DNA of 64,000 bases from Halobellus sp. LT62 (lineage in GTDB: Archaea; Halobacteriota; Halobacteria; Halobacteriales; Haloferacaceae). How positions within the stretch are numbered: the stretch's first letter is position 1; each line of letters begins with the position of its first letter. A model generated the notes under the pieces. That model was given only the letters and a program-made list of their open reading frames with translations, did no database searches and had not been told where the DNA came from. The position numbers and the translations under genes are program-made. Shown one piece after another: positions 25,642-34,705 of the stretch. The DNA lies in NCBI RefSeq assembly GCF_037031285.1, contig NZ_JAYEZO010000002.1, forward strand, positions 930,001 to 994,000, in the 5' to 3' direction.

Positions 25642-26364
25642 ATGTCGAACTCCGGGCTGTCGAGCGTCGTGGAGAGTCGCCGACTCAACGCCCTCTTGGC
25701 GGGGACGATCCTGCTCTTCTTAGCGATCGCGGCCGTCGGCCAGTTTCTCGACGGCGACTTGGAGTGGGCGGGGTTCACGCTGGCAGTGCTCGTCATCGGT
25801 CTCGTCCCGCCCCTCGCTCGGCGGCGTCCGACCGCGATGTTGCCGTGGGAGGTCGTCTCTCTCGCCGCGCTGCCGATCGTCCTGCGGGCGCTCGTCGCGG
25901 GCGAGACGGTCGGCGGAATGACCTTCTCGGGGCGGATCGTGACGTACGTGGCCGTCGCGGCCGCAGCGCTCTTGATCGCCGTCGAACTCGACGTGTTTAC
26001 CGCGGTGAAGATGAACCACCGCTTCGCCGTCGTGTTCGTCGTGGTGACGACGATGGCCGCCTCGGGCATCTGGGCGGTCGTTCGGTGGCTCTCGGACGTC
26101 CTCGTCGGAACGCGGTTCCTGTACGACGGTCGCTCCGAACACGTCATCGAGGAGGCGCTGATGTGGGATTTCGTGGCGGCGACCGTCGCTGGCGTGTTCG
26201 CGGGAGTGCTCTTCGAGTATTACTTCCGCCGCCACGCGCGGCTCGTTCGGCGGATTCCGGACGCGACGCCCGCGGAGTACCCTGATCCCGACATAGGGTC
26301 CGTAGATGACCGCGGCGCGGACCGCGGGACGTACCGGTCGGTCGAGGAGGTCGAGGAGCGATGA
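25642..26364 (+). CDS. Integral membrane protein, unknown function
   Basis: A 240-residue protein with about six hydrophobic helices (for example residues 19-40, 45-62, 72-86, 95-112, 123-146 and 170-190). A GTG at 25627 would add five residues. It ends in a hydrophilic acidic tail. Its stop overlaps the next ATG by four bases (ATGA, 26361-26364), so the two membrane proteins are translationally coupled and may form one complex. The internal segment TAVKMNHRFAVVFVVVTTM and an acidic-aromatic loop recall DUF2238-like proteins, but weakly. Confidence 0.75.
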   Translation: MSNSGLSSVVESRRLNALLAGTILLFLAIAAVGQFLDGDLEWAGFTLAVLVIGLVPPLARRRPTAMLPWEVVSLAALPIVLRALVAGETVGGMTFSGRIVTYVAVAAAALLIAVELDVFTAVKMNHRFAVVFVVVTTMAASGIWAVVRWLSDVLVGTRFLYDGRSEHVIEEALMWDFVAATVAGVFAGVLFEYYFRRHARLVRRIPDATPAEYPDPDIGSVDDRGADRGTYRSVEEVEER

Positions 26365-27017
26365 GAGTTCGTGACGCGCTCCACATCTCGGATCGTCGGC
26401 AGCGACAGGCCACCCGCGGGATGCAGGTCTTCTTGGCGACGATGCTCCTCGCGGGTCTCGCACTCCGAAACGGCGGCGTCGTCGTCAACGCCTCGATCGG
26501 TCTCTTCGTGACGTTCCTCCCGGGCATCCTCGAACGCGACCTCGGCATTCCGATAGACGCGGGACTGGCGCTTTGGATCTCCGCGGCGGTGTTCCTGCAC
26601 GCGCTCGGGACGATCACGTGGCCGGGGATCGGCAAGCCCTACGCGAGCGTCTGGTGGTGGGACCACCTCACGCACGCGCTGTCGGCCAGTCTCGTCGCGG
26701 GCGTCGGCTACGCGACGACGCACGCCGTCGACATCCACTCCGACTCGGTCTCGTTCCCCCCGCGGTTCCAGTTCGTCTTCATTCTCCTCTTCGTACTCGC
26801 GTTCGGGGTCTTCTGGGAGGTCATCGAGTTTATGATCGGGCTCGCGGCCGACTACACCGGCACGCAGGGCGTGCTGACGCAGTACGGGCTCGGCGATTCG
26901 ATGCTCGATCTCGTCTTCAACACCCTCGGGGCAATGCTGGTCGCCGCCTACGGAAGCGCCCAACTGAGCGAGGTCGTCGACGCGCTCACCGCCCGGTTGG
27001 CCGAAACGTACGGGTAG
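26361..27017 (+). CDS. DUF2238/YjdF-like membrane protein
   Basis: A 218-residue polytopic membrane protein with about six helices. Conserved-looking motifs are WWWDHLTHALSASLVAG (near residue 98), FWEVIEFMIG (near 153) and GLGDSMLDLVFNTLGAM (near 178). Such His/Asp/Glu residues inside helices are typical of the DUF2238/YjdF and VanZ-like groups. Function unknown. It is coupled by an ATGA overlap to the preceding membrane protein. Confidence 0.78.
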   Translation: MRVRDALHISDRRQRQATRGMQVFLATMLLAGLALRNGGVVVNASIGLFVTFLPGILERDLGIPIDAGLALWISAAVFLHALGTITWPGIGKPYASVWWWDHLTHALSASLVAGVGYATTHAVDIHSDSVSFPPRFQFVFILLFVLAFGVFWEVIEFMIGLAADYTGTQGVLTQYGLGDSMLDLVFNTLGAMLVAAYGSAQLSEVVDALTARLAETYG

Positions 27018-27080
27018 TGCACTCCGACCGCTATTCGCCCCCGAGACTTATCCTGCTCCGTGCTGTACTGTCGCACGGCG

Positions 27081-27284
27081 ATGGTGTTCAAGAAAGTAAC
27101 CCTGATCGGCCGGAGCGGAGAGAGCTTCGACGACGCGGTGGACGACGCGATCAATCGGGCCGAGGAGACCCTCGACAACGTCCACTGGATCGAGGTCGAG
27201 GAACTCGGCGTGGAAGTCGCGTCCGTCGAAACGAGAGAGTATCAGGCGGAAGTCACGGTCGCCTTCGAGCTTCGAGACGAGTAA
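27081..27284 (+). CDS. Dodecin, flavin-binding protein
   Basis: A 67-residue protein that closely follows haloarchaeal dodecin: [20 protein letters not shown], then the flavin-stacking Trp in [10 protein letters not shown] (residue 37) and the Gln in [12 protein letters not shown] (near 56). Dodecin assembles as a 12-mer that stores riboflavin or lumichrome in pairs between Trp residues. I start at MVFKK; the longer frame adds seven residues unlike the family. A TATA-like GACTTATCC is at 27045-27053. Confidence 0.95.
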   Translation: MVFKKVTLIGRSGESFDDAVDDAINRAEETLDNVHWIEVEELGVEVASVETREYQAEVTVAFELRDE

Positions 27285-27404
27285 CGGGGACAGCCCACTG
27301 GGGAGTGGGGACCTCGAAGGCGACGTACGGCGGTTGCGGGGCTCCGTCGACGTCACTCTCCGACATCGACGGCTTCATTTTTGCCGCGCGACCACTCCGC
27401 GTGA

Positions 27405-28814
27405 ATGCCGCGTCTCCTCCACTATTCTGACGTCGAAAACGTCTACGACGACCCCGTCCGGGTCGGTCGCCTCGCGGGGGCGATCCGCTCGCGGGACGCC
27501 CCCGACGCGCTCGTCTGCGGAACCGGCGACAACACCGCGCCGGGCGTGCTCGCGCTGATCGAACGCGGTCGGCAGGCGTTGGACCTCTTTCACGCCATCG
27601 ACGCGGACCTCGAAACGTTCGGCAACCACGACTTCGATTTCGGGCCGGCGGCGACGCGGTCGATCGTCGCCGACGCGCCGCAGACGTGGCTCTCGGCGAA
27701 CGTCTACGAGCCCACCGGCGAGCGGTTCGCGGCGGATCACGTCGTCGATCACGCCATCGAGGCGGTCGACGGCGTCCGAATCGGGTTCTTCGGCGTCACC
27801 GACCCCGCGACGCCCTCGCTCAACCCGAAGTCAGGGGAGCTCGAATTCAGCGATCCCTACGAAGCCGCCGCGACGGCCGTTTCGGAGCTCCGTGCCGCCG
27901 GCGTCGACCGCGTCGTGGCGCTCTCACACCTCGGCAGCGGCGACGACGACCTCGCACGCGGGGTCGACGTCGACGTGATCCTCGGCGGTCACCTCCACGT
28001 CGAACGCTGCGAACGGATCGACGGGACGCTGCTGCTCCGACCGGGTGCGAACGGGCGCGTGATCTTCGAGGTCGACCTCGGCGCGACGGGACCGATCGAG
28101 GTCCGGCGTCACGAGACCGGCGACGCGTCGGTGGCCGAGGACGTGGTCGAGACGCTCCGCGGGCGCGTCGACGCCGCGGGGCTCGACGAGGTGGTCGCAC
28201 ACGTCGAGGAGCCGCTCACCCGGGACGAACCGACGGTATTCGGCGGCGAGTGCCGGATCGGTAACGTCGTCGCGGACGCGTACCGGTGGGCGCTTGACGC
28301 CGACATCGGGTTGCAGAACAGCGGTGGGATCCGCGACGGCCCGGCGCTCTCGGGCGACGTGACCGTCGCCGACCTCGTGAGCGTCATCCCCTTCGAGGAG
28401 CGCGTCGTTCGCGCGGAGCTCACGGGGGCTGAGCTGCTTGCGGTGTTCCGGGAGTCGGCGGCGGACGTCGTCGACTTCGGCGACGCCGGGTGGTGGCACG
28501 GGCACTTCTCGGGGGCGGAGATCCGCTGGGACGACGAGGCGAACGAGCTACTGGCAGCCCGTGTCGGCGGCGAGGCTGTCGATCCCGACCGCCGCTACAC
28601 GCTCGCGACCTCGGCGTATCTGCTCCACACCGACCACGAGTTCCCGACGCTGCGCGAGCGACACCGCGCCGGCGAGGGCGGCATCCAGTACGAAGTACTC
28701 GCGGACTACGCGCGACAATTCGGGCTGGATACGGCGGTGGACGGGCGCGTCCGGCGACTCTCGGGATCGCGACCGATCGCCGACGAACCGGTTCGGGAGC
28801 GATCGAACGAGTGA
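27405..28814 (+). CDS. Metallophosphatase/5'-nucleotidase family enzyme
   Basis: A 469-residue two-domain enzyme. The N-terminal calcineurin-like domain has HYSDVENVYDD, CGTGDN (near residue 40), FGNHDFDFG (near 68), ALSHLGSG and LGGHLHVER (near 192). The C-terminal 5'-nucleotidase domain has IGNVVADAYRWAL, NSGGIRDG (near 305) and the substrate-stacking region. No signal peptide, so it probably acts in the cytoplasm on nucleotides or UDP-sugars. Monocistronic. Confidence 0.9.
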   Translation: MPRLLHYSDVENVYDDPVRVGRLAGAIRSRDAPDALVCGTGDNTAPGVLALIERGRQALDLFHAIDADLETFGNHDFDFGPAATRSIVADAPQTWLSANVYEPTGERFAADHVVDHAIEAVDGVRIGFFGVTDPATPSLNPKSGELEFSDPYEAAATAVSELRAAGVDRVVALSHLGSGDDDLARGVDVDVILGGHLHVERCERIDGTLLLRPGANGRVIFEVDLGATGPIEVRRHETGDASVAEDVVETLRGRVDAAGLDEVVAHVEEPLTRDEPTVFGGECRIGNVVADAYRWALDADIGLQNSGGIRDGPALSGDVTVADLVSVIPFEERVVRAELTGAELLAVFRESAADVVDFGDAGWWHGHFSGAEIRWDDEANELLAARVGGEAVDPDRRYTLATSAYLLHTDHEFPTLRERHRAGEGGIQYEVLADYARQFGLDTAVDGRVRRLSGSRPIADEPVRERSNE

Positions 28815-28944
28815 GTGTTTGAGTGCTTGCGGTGCGTTTGGAGAACGGACCGAGATGCGTCTCTGAGAGGAGCGTGTGAGGCCGCGGTCCGATCGCCGTT
28901 CCAAGTGGAAACGTTCAGGGGTCGTCAATTCGTCATTCGGGACA

Positions 28945-29352
28945 ATGACGCGCGTCGTGGTTCCTGTCAGATACCCCTTATCGAAGCACTCGCGAGCGAC
29001 GCTCTCGGAGGCGACCCGAATCGCCGAGGAGCGCGAAGCAGAACTGACGGTCCTCCACGTCGACCTCTATCAGGAGAGCCACGGCGTCACGCGCGCCGAA
29101 CTGAAACGGGCGGTCGAATCGGTGTTCGGCCCGCTGGAGCGGACTCGCTACGTGGTCCGACGGGGATTTCTCGTCGAGGAGACCATCCTCGAAGAGATCG
29201 CGGCCGACGACGCCGACGTCGTCGTCCTCGGCTCGAAACAGGCCAGCCGGTGGCGCACGATGCTGCGCCGATTCCTCGACGACCCCGACATCGAAACGTA
29301 CCTGCGTCAGAAACTCGACTGCACAGTGATCACCGTCCGCGCCGACAGGTGA
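28945..29352 (+). CDS. UspA-family universal stress protein
   Basis: A 135-residue UspA-like protein starting MTRVVVPVRYPLSKHS; a longer frame adds an Arg-rich head of 23 residues that I reject. The fold elements TVLHVDLYQE and DVVVLGSKQASRW are present, but the G-x2-G-x9-G nucleotide signature is replaced (GSKQASRWRTML), so it may not bind ATP. It ends CTVITVRAD. It is convergent with the MscS gene. Confidence 0.85.
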   Translation: MTRVVVPVRYPLSKHSRATLSEATRIAEEREAELTVLHVDLYQESHGVTRAELKRAVESVFGPLERTRYVVRRGFLVEETILEEIAADDADVVVLGSKQASRWRTMLRRFLDDPDIETYLRQKLDCTVITVRADR

Positions 29353-29379
29353 CCGACCGGTCCACGCTTTTCGCTGCTC

Positions 29380-30393
29380 TCATTCCCCGTCGGTTTCGTT
29401 TGCAGGGTCCGGTTCCCCATTCGAGGGATATTCCATCGGACGGGTCGGCGGTGCCCGCGTGCCGACGGTCGCATCGACGGTCCCGCTCGTCTCGTCGAAG
29501 ATCAGGTGGCGGTGCGGGTAGGCGAACTCGATGTCGGTGTCAGCCGCGTGGAACGCCTCCCAGATCCGGTCGCGGATCCGCGATTCGATCGTCGGGATCT
29601 TGTACGGCCGCTTCACCCAGTACCGGAGCGTGAGGATGACCCCGTCGTCGCCGAACGACGATCGGAGGACCGTCGGCCGAGCGGGGTAGCGCGCGCTTCC
29701 GACGCGGATGTCGGGGCCGCCCTCGATCACTTCCTCGTCGGCCGCGGCCGCGCGCCGCATCAGTTTCTTGGCTTGGTCGGTGTCGGACCCGTAGGTGATC
29801 ACGACCTCTATGGAGAGGCGAACGCGCTCGTCCTCCGCGGAGTAGTTCGTCACGAAGTGATCGCGGATCGCCGAGTTCGGAATGACGAGCGAGGTGTTGT
29901 TCAACGTGAACAGTTTCGTGTAGCGGATCGTGATCTCGTCGACGAACGCTTTCCGCCCGTCGTCCAGTTCGATCAGGTCGCCGATCTCGTAGGGTTGGTC
30001 CGCGAGGATGAACAGCCCGTTGATCACGCTCCCGACGATCGGCGCGAGCACGATACCCAGCACGGCCGAAAACACCGTCACCGAGAGCACCAAGTCGCCG
30101 ACTTCGAGGCCGAGAATTCTGGCTGCGACGCCCAAGAATACGAACACGACCGCGAGGCGAATGAGTCTGAGGACAGTCTGTGCGACACTCTGGCGGCGGA
30201 ACCGCTTCGCGACGGACCGGCCGGTGAGTCGAACGACGTACCGCGAGAGCAGCACGCCGAGGGCGATCGCGACGATCGCGAACACCACCCGCCATCCGGG
30301 GAACTGGAGCCACTCCGGCACGACGGCGAGTACGTCGCCGTCGGTGGCGGCAGCGAGAACCAGTGTCGCCGTGAGTGTCGTCGCGGCCTGCAT
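29380..30393 (-). CDS. MscS-family mechanosensitive channel
   Basis: A 337-residue channel protein. An N-terminal hydrophobic segment (signal or helix) is followed by helices at about 32-52, 72-92 and 98-128. The last holds the pore-type TM3 (VLGIVLAPIVGSVINGLF) and then the beta-domain QPYEIGDLIELDDGRKAFVDEI, and a C-terminal alpha/beta cytoplasmic cage. It opens under membrane tension to release solutes at hypo-osmotic shock. I start at MQAATTLTATLV; the frame extends 26 residues further upstream without family likeness. A second, larger MscS is at 61635-63008. Confidence 0.9.
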   Translation of the reverse strand: MQAATTLTATLVLAAATDGDVLAVVPEWLQFPGWRVVFAIVAIALGVLLSRYVVRLTGRSVAKRFRRQSVAQTVLRLIRLAVVFVFLGVAARILGLEVGDLVLSVTVFSAVLGIVLAPIVGSVINGLFILADQPYEIGDLIELDDGRKAFVDEITIRYTKLFTLNNTSLVIPNSAIRDHFVTNYSAEDERVRLSIEVVITYGSDTDQAKKLMRRAAAADEEVIEGGPDIRVGSARYPARPTVLRSSFGDDGVILTLRYWVKRPYKIPTIESRIRDRIWEAFHAADTDIEFAYPHRHLIFDETSGTVDATVGTRAPPTRPMEYPSNGEPDPANETDGE

Positions 30394-30512
30394 ATCTCCG
30401 ACCACGAGAGGGTCGGGCAAAAAGGGTACCGCCCTCGTCGACCGAATCCGATCGGTGACCACGACCGTCACCGTGGAAACAATAAGGTATCAGGTCACCG
30501 AATATCGAGCCA

Positions 30513-31250
30513 ATGAGCGCGCCCCAGCACACCCCCGGTTTCACGATCACGCACGAGACGGCACCGAGCGAGACGCTCCTCACGGGGTTCTCGGCGTTCG
30601 GACTTGCAGGTCTCACCGCTGCGGACTACCTCGTCGACCACCTCGACCTTCAGGAGCAGGGCCATCTCTCCGTCGAGGGGTTACCGACGGTGACGCCGTT
30701 CGAGAACGGACGACCGCGCCATCACACGCGGCTGTTCTCGCGCGACGACCTCGATGTGACCGTCCTCGTCGGCGAGCTGTTCATTCCCGTTGGCGCGGGA
30801 CGGACGTTCGCCAACGCCATCTTGGACTGGACGGAGAAGAACGGCGTCCTCGACATCGCGATCCTCTCGGGCGTCCCGATCCCGCACGGTCCCGAGGAAC
30901 ACAAGACGTACTACATCGCGACCGACGACTACCGCGAGCGTCGGCTCCTCGACGAGGCGGTTCCACCGATGGGTCGAGGCTTCCTCGACGGCATCAACGC
31001 GGCTTTGGTCGAATGTGGACTCGACTCTCCGTTGGGCGTCTGTACGTTCGTGACGCCGGTCCACGCGCAGGTGCCAGACATCGAAGCGGCGATTCGGTTG
31101 GTCGAGACCGTCGAAACGGTCTACAACATCGGGATCGACGCCAGTCCGCTCGAAGCGTTCGCTGCGGAAGTCGAACAGTACTACACAGAACTGGCCGAGC
31201 GGATGCAAGAACACGATGACGAACTGCCGGAGGACCGAATGTATATGTAA
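30513..31250 (+). CDS. PAC2-family proteasome assembly chaperone homologue
   Basis: A 245-residue PAC2-domain protein. Landmarks: LLTGFSAFGLAGLTAADYLV (residues 22-41), VEGLPTVTPFENGRPRHHTRLF (near 53-74) and VPIPHGPEEHKTYYI (near 128). The archaeal proteins PbaA/PbaB are related to eukaryotic proteasome-assembly chaperones; some bind the core particle through a C-terminal hydrophobic-Tyr tail. This one ends DRMYM, whose role I cannot judge. Monocistronic. Confidence 0.88.
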   Translation: MSAPQHTPGFTITHETAPSETLLTGFSAFGLAGLTAADYLVDHLDLQEQGHLSVEGLPTVTPFENGRPRHHTRLFSRDDLDVTVLVGELFIPVGAGRTFANAILDWTEKNGVLDIAILSGVPIPHGPEEHKTYYIATDDYRERRLLDEAVPPMGRGFLDGINAALVECGLDSPLGVCTFVTPVHAQVPDIEAAIRLVETVETVYNIGIDASPLEAFAAEVEQYYTELAERMQEHDDELPEDRMYM

Positions 31251-31310
31251 CTTCCTCCGAACCGCGACACGCGTCGGTGTGTGATACCTCACCATGTTCC
31301 GGGTACCCTA

Positions 31311-31319
31311 AGTTTAAGT
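31311..31319 (+). promoter_or_regulatory. TATA-like box of the cytochrome b gene
   Basis: AGTTTAAGT is centred 28 nt before the ATG at 31343, consistent with a leaderless mRNA. Confidence 0.5.
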
Positions 31320-31342
31320 CTTGGTAAGAAGATCATTAGGTT

Positions 31343-32293
31343 ATGCCGCTTGGAATAGATATATTCAGATACGCACAACGAGCGGGACGTGAGGTCATCG
31401 TCGGCCTGAGTTGGGACATTCTGCTCGTGTTCGCGTTCATCGGAACACTAACGTTTTTGATCCACTATATACTCCGCGAGCTCTGGAATCCGACGGACCA
31501 CACCTCCCGACCCGACGATCCGCCGAAATCCGAGGTCGAACAGTCGCTCGAAGAGCAAGGCGTCGACGAGATCAAGCGGTTCTCCGTCGCCCAGCGCGTC
31601 TCCCACTGGGTGATGGCGATCTCTATTTTCGCGTTGATGCTCTCGGGATTCGTGATAATGAATACCGAAGTGACGCTCCGGGCCGTCCCGGGGCTATCGT
31701 GGCTCGATGTCCACATCGTCTCGGCGGTCGTGCTCATCGGCTACGTGATCTTTCACGTCGGCCACGTCGCGTACAAGGGCACGTGGTCGAAGATGTGGTT
31801 CGGCGTCGCCGACGCCAAGGACCTCTGGCGGCGGTTCACGAACCTGATCGGACAGACCGACGAGTACCCGCGCCAGTTCGAGTACCCGAGCGCCCAGAAG
31901 TTACTCCACTGGGGCGTCACCGGAGCCTCGCTCGCCGTCATCGTAACCGGCGTCGTCCTCGTTCGCCGGGTGAGCCTCGAACCGCTGTGGGGGCCGACGC
32001 GAGAGTTCTCCTTCCTCGGCCTGCAGTTCGGCCTCGGAACCGCCGATGCGCCCGGACTGATCGCGTGGAGTTTCGTCTTCCACGACTTCTTCGCCGTCGC
32101 GCTGTTGGCTCTCGTGATGGGCCACGTCTACTTCGCGCTGCGACCGAACGAGTGGGCGATCACGAAAAGTATGATCACGGGACGCGTCACCGTCGAGGAG
32201 TACGCCGAGAAGTACTCGCCGACGAGTTGGAAGATCGGCGGCTCGAAGGCCGCGGACGGCGGCGAGGTCTCGAACGACGACGCCGAGCGCTGA
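31343..32293 (+). CDS. Formate dehydrogenase gamma-type cytochrome b membrane subunit
   Basis: A 316-residue di-heme cytochrome b with one extra N-terminal helix (residues 20-42), then four core helices. Candidate heme histidines lie in RVSHWVMAISIF (near 88), VHIVSAVVLIGYVIFHVGHV (near 118), KLLHWGVTGASL (near 192) and FHDFFAVALL/VMGHVYFAL (near 253-270). Such subunits pass electrons from a formate dehydrogenase or similar molybdoenzyme to quinone. No catalytic formate dehydrogenase subunit lies next to it in this window, which is odd. It heads a same-strand run with the three accessory-like genes that follow. Confidence 0.88.
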   Translation: MPLGIDIFRYAQRAGREVIVGLSWDILLVFAFIGTLTFLIHYILRELWNPTDHTSRPDDPPKSEVEQSLEEQGVDEIKRFSVAQRVSHWVMAISIFALMLSGFVIMNTEVTLRAVPGLSWLDVHIVSAVVLIGYVIFHVGHVAYKGTWSKMWFGVADAKDLWRRFTNLIGQTDEYPRQFEYPSAQKLLHWGVTGASLAVIVTGVVLVRRVSLEPLWGPTREFSFLGLQFGLGTADAPGLIAWSFVFHDFFAVALLALVMGHVYFALRPNEWAITKSMITGRVTVEEYAEKYSPTSWKIGGSKAADGGEVSNDDAER

Positions 32294-32365
32294 GCGAGGG
32301 TTCCTCGAGGGGTGTCCCGCCGCTCGGACCGCCATCTCTTTTTCGTCCCGAGATAACCAGAACGT

Positions 32366-33592
32366 ATGTCGGACGTCACCATCACGCTCTTTTCCGATCC
32401 GCTGTCTCCCGCGGCGTATCGGCTACGACCCGTCCGCTCGCGACTCAGGTACGTCTTCGACGACGTCGACCTTCGATATCGGTGTCTCGTGTCTATCCCA
32501 GACGCACGCGACGATGCCGCCCGTGATACCGACGATTCAGACCGCGATACCGACGATGTCGACCTGTATACCGATGAAACCGCGGCCATAGCGACCGAAC
32601 TTTCGGAACTGAAAGCCGCGGGTTCGATGCCGGTCGCCGGTTCGCTGACGGCCGAGGCGCTCCCCCCGTCGTGGGCGGCGTGCGAGGCGGTCGCCGCTGC
32701 GAGAGAGATCGGTGGACCCGACGTCGCGTTCGCGCTCACGAGGGCGCTCGCCGATCGAACGTTCGCGGAGGGCGAACCGACGGGCACCCCGGAAGCGATC
32801 CGAGCGGCCGCGGCCTCGGTCGACGGGATCGACGCCCGCCGAGTCGCCGACGCGGTCGGCTCTCGTCGCGCGACCGCGGCGGTGGGTCGAGATCTCGAAC
32901 GTGCCCGACAGACAGCGGCGTCGCTCTCCGAGGTCGACGTCCGGGGGACGCCCGAGACGGTACCGCTGCAGCCGAGAAGCTGTCTCGACGGCGTCGCTGG
33001 CGACACAGACCGTCACAGCGATTCGGGTGGTGAGACGGGAGTAGACGACGAAGCGGAATCAGACGACGCGGCGGGACCGGATAGCGTCGGGACGACGTCG
33101 GACAGCGATGGGACAGGATCGAACAGCGGCGGAACGGGAACGAACGGCGACGGCGATACGAACTCGGACGAGTCGGCGTCGGCAGCGCCCCCGACGAGAG
33201 ACGCCATCCTCCGCGCTCCGGTATACCGCGTTAACGGACCGGGCGGAGCGACGATCGTCGACGGGAACGCCGGGTTCGACGCGGTCCGCGATGCGGTACG
33301 GACGTACGACCCCGACCTCGGCGACACGGGTGAAACGACCGGAACGCAGAGCCGGAACGTGATGCAGCAGTACGGTGCGGCACCGATGAACGCCGAGAGC
33401 TTCAGCCCGGAGGACCACGGTTCGCGCGCGATCGAGGTGCTCGAGACGCTTCCCTCGGCGTTCACCGCCGAAATATGCGCCTGTCTCGACGTCACCGAAG
33501 AGACCTGTCGCATCGCGCTGCATCGCCTGAAACGGGACGGCGACGTACGACGGCTAACAACCGGCGCGTGGACCCGGGTTCCCGAAGAGTAA
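32366..33592 (+). CDS. DsbA/FrnE-like domain without CxxC fused to a winged-helix domain
   Basis: A 408-residue two-domain protein. Residues 1-205 follow the FrnE/DsbA thioredoxin clan: TITLFSDPLSPAAYRL at the start, GSMPV, a helical insert (WAACEAVAAAREIGGP) and RGTPETV at the end. The redox CxxC expected after DP is SPAA, so it cannot be a disulfide enzyme. A disordered Asp/Ser/Gly/Thr linker (about 205-275) follows. Residues 335-408 look like a winged helix (FTAEICACLDVTEETCRIALHRLKRDG). An adaptor or regulator role is inferred; related bacterial SpxH/YjbH is a non-oxidative adaptor of this clan. It lies 72 bp after the cytochrome b gene. Confidence 0.75.
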   Translation: MSDVTITLFSDPLSPAAYRLRPVRSRLRYVFDDVDLRYRCLVSIPDARDDAARDTDDSDRDTDDVDLYTDETAAIATELSELKAAGSMPVAGSLTAEALPPSWAACEAVAAAREIGGPDVAFALTRALADRTFAEGEPTGTPEAIRAAAASVDGIDARRVADAVGSRRATAAVGRDLERARQTAASLSEVDVRGTPETVPLQPRSCLDGVAGDTDRHSDSGGETGVDDEAESDDAAGPDSVGTTSDSDGTGSNSGGTGTNGDGDTNSDESASAAPPTRDAILRAPVYRVNGPGGATIVDGNAGFDAVRDAVRTYDPDLGDTGETTGTQSRNVMQQYGAAPMNAESFSPEDHGSRAIEVLETLPSAFTAEICACLDVTEETCRIALHRLKRDGDVRRLTTGAWTRVPEE

Positions 33593-33618
33593 TATCGCGA
33601 GCTACGCAACTGAGTGGC

Positions 33619-34032
33619 ATGCCTGAAACGCCAGTATCAGATCTTCGTGACGCGATCGAGCGGATCGAGATCGCCTACGAGTTCCTGATATCCTTCGCCG
33701 GGGAGGGGATCGACCGCGAAACGATCCAATCCGGGACGGGTCAGACGAAGGAGTACCTCACGGACTTCGAGGAAGGGCTGGCAGACGGGTACGAGGCCGC
33801 CCGGTCCGTCCCTGACAGTCACGAGGAACTCGACACCGAGACGTATCGGGCGTTTCTGGAGGAGATGGAGCCCGAGATCGAGGAGGCCCGGACCGTCCTC
33901 CGACTGCTCTCCGAACAGGAGTCGGTCACGTCGCGGATGGCGGACAACCTCAACGGAATGTCGGTCTTCCAGTCGGTGATGATGAAGTTCTTCTTCCTCG
34001 ACGAACTGACCGACCACCTCGAACGCGAGTGA
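33619..34032 (+). CDS. Small helical protein of unknown function, linked to molybdoenzyme genes
   Basis: A 137-residue acidic all-helical protein starting MPETPVSDLRDAIERIE. It has no cysteine and no membrane segment; amphipathic stretches (AYEFLISFAGEGIDRETI, MADNLNGMSVFQSVMMKFFF) suggest protein-protein binding. I do not recognise a named family. It begins 26 bp after the DsbA-like/wHTH gene and its stop is one base before the next ATG (TGA-G-ATG), so it is part of one operon with both. Confidence 0.75.
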   Translation: MPETPVSDLRDAIERIEIAYEFLISFAGEGIDRETIQSGTGQTKEYLTDFEEGLADGYEAARSVPDSHEELDTETYRAFLEEMEPEIEEARTVLRLLSEQESVTSRMADNLNGMSVFQSVMMKFFFLDELTDHLERE

Positions 34033-34033
34033 G

Positions 34034-34636
34034 ATGGCCGCGTTCGTCGCCGCGATCACGGCCGCGGGGAAATCGACGCGGATGGGCGGGTTTCCCAAGC
34101 CGCTCTTGACGTTCGACGGGCGTCGATTCGTCGAGCGGCTCGTCGGGACGTACGCCGGACTCGGGATCGATCCCGTGGTGGTCCTCGGTCACGAAGCCTC
34201 GGAAGTCCGAGCGCGAGCGGACCTGTCCGAGGCGGTCGTCCGTGAGAACCCCGACTACGAGTCGGGGATGCTCTCCTCGGTCCACGTGGCCGTCGAGTAC
34301 GCGGCCGAACGCGGTGCCGACGGCGTGTTCTTGAACCCCGTCGACTGCCCGCTAACGCCGGACGCGGTCATCGAGACTCTCGCCGCGGCCGCCACTGACG
34401 ACGACGGCGACGTCCTCGTTCCCAGTGCTGACGGCGGGCGAGGCCATCCGCCCCTCTTCCGCTCGGACACCTTCGATGCGCTCCGTGAGGCACCGATCGA
34501 TCGGGGTGCCCGGGCAGTCGTGCGGTCCGACGACACCGACACCCGCACCGTCGACGTCGACGACGAGCGCATCCTCGCCGACGTCGATACTCCCGCGGAG
34601 TACTGGGATCTGGTGAAACACTACGAACCGGTGTAG
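34034..34636 (+). CDS. MobA/MocA-like nucleotidyltransferase
   Basis: A 200-residue NTP_transf_3 protein. The signature loop AAITAAGKSTRMGGFPKPLL (residues 6-25) binds the nucleotide, and NPVDCPLTPDAV (near 98) holds the metal-binding Asp. MobA attaches GMP, and MocA attaches CMP, to molybdopterin. The GMP and CMP forms differ by fine motifs I cannot settle here. Placement behind the cytochrome b and one base after the helical protein supports a cofactor-maturation role for a molybdoenzyme. Confidence 0.87.
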   Translation: MAAFVAAITAAGKSTRMGGFPKPLLTFDGRRFVERLVGTYAGLGIDPVVVLGHEASEVRARADLSEAVVRENPDYESGMLSSVHVAVEYAAERGADGVFLNPVDCPLTPDAVIETLAAAATDDDGDVLVPSADGGRGHPPLFRSDTFDALREAPIDRGARAVVRSDDTDTRTVDVDDERILADVDTPAEYWDLVKHYEPV

Positions 34637-34705
34637 ACCGCGCCCTTCCCCGCGGCCGCTACTGCGGCGGTATTTTTATCCAGTTTCCCCGAGAAGCATC
34701 GAGAT

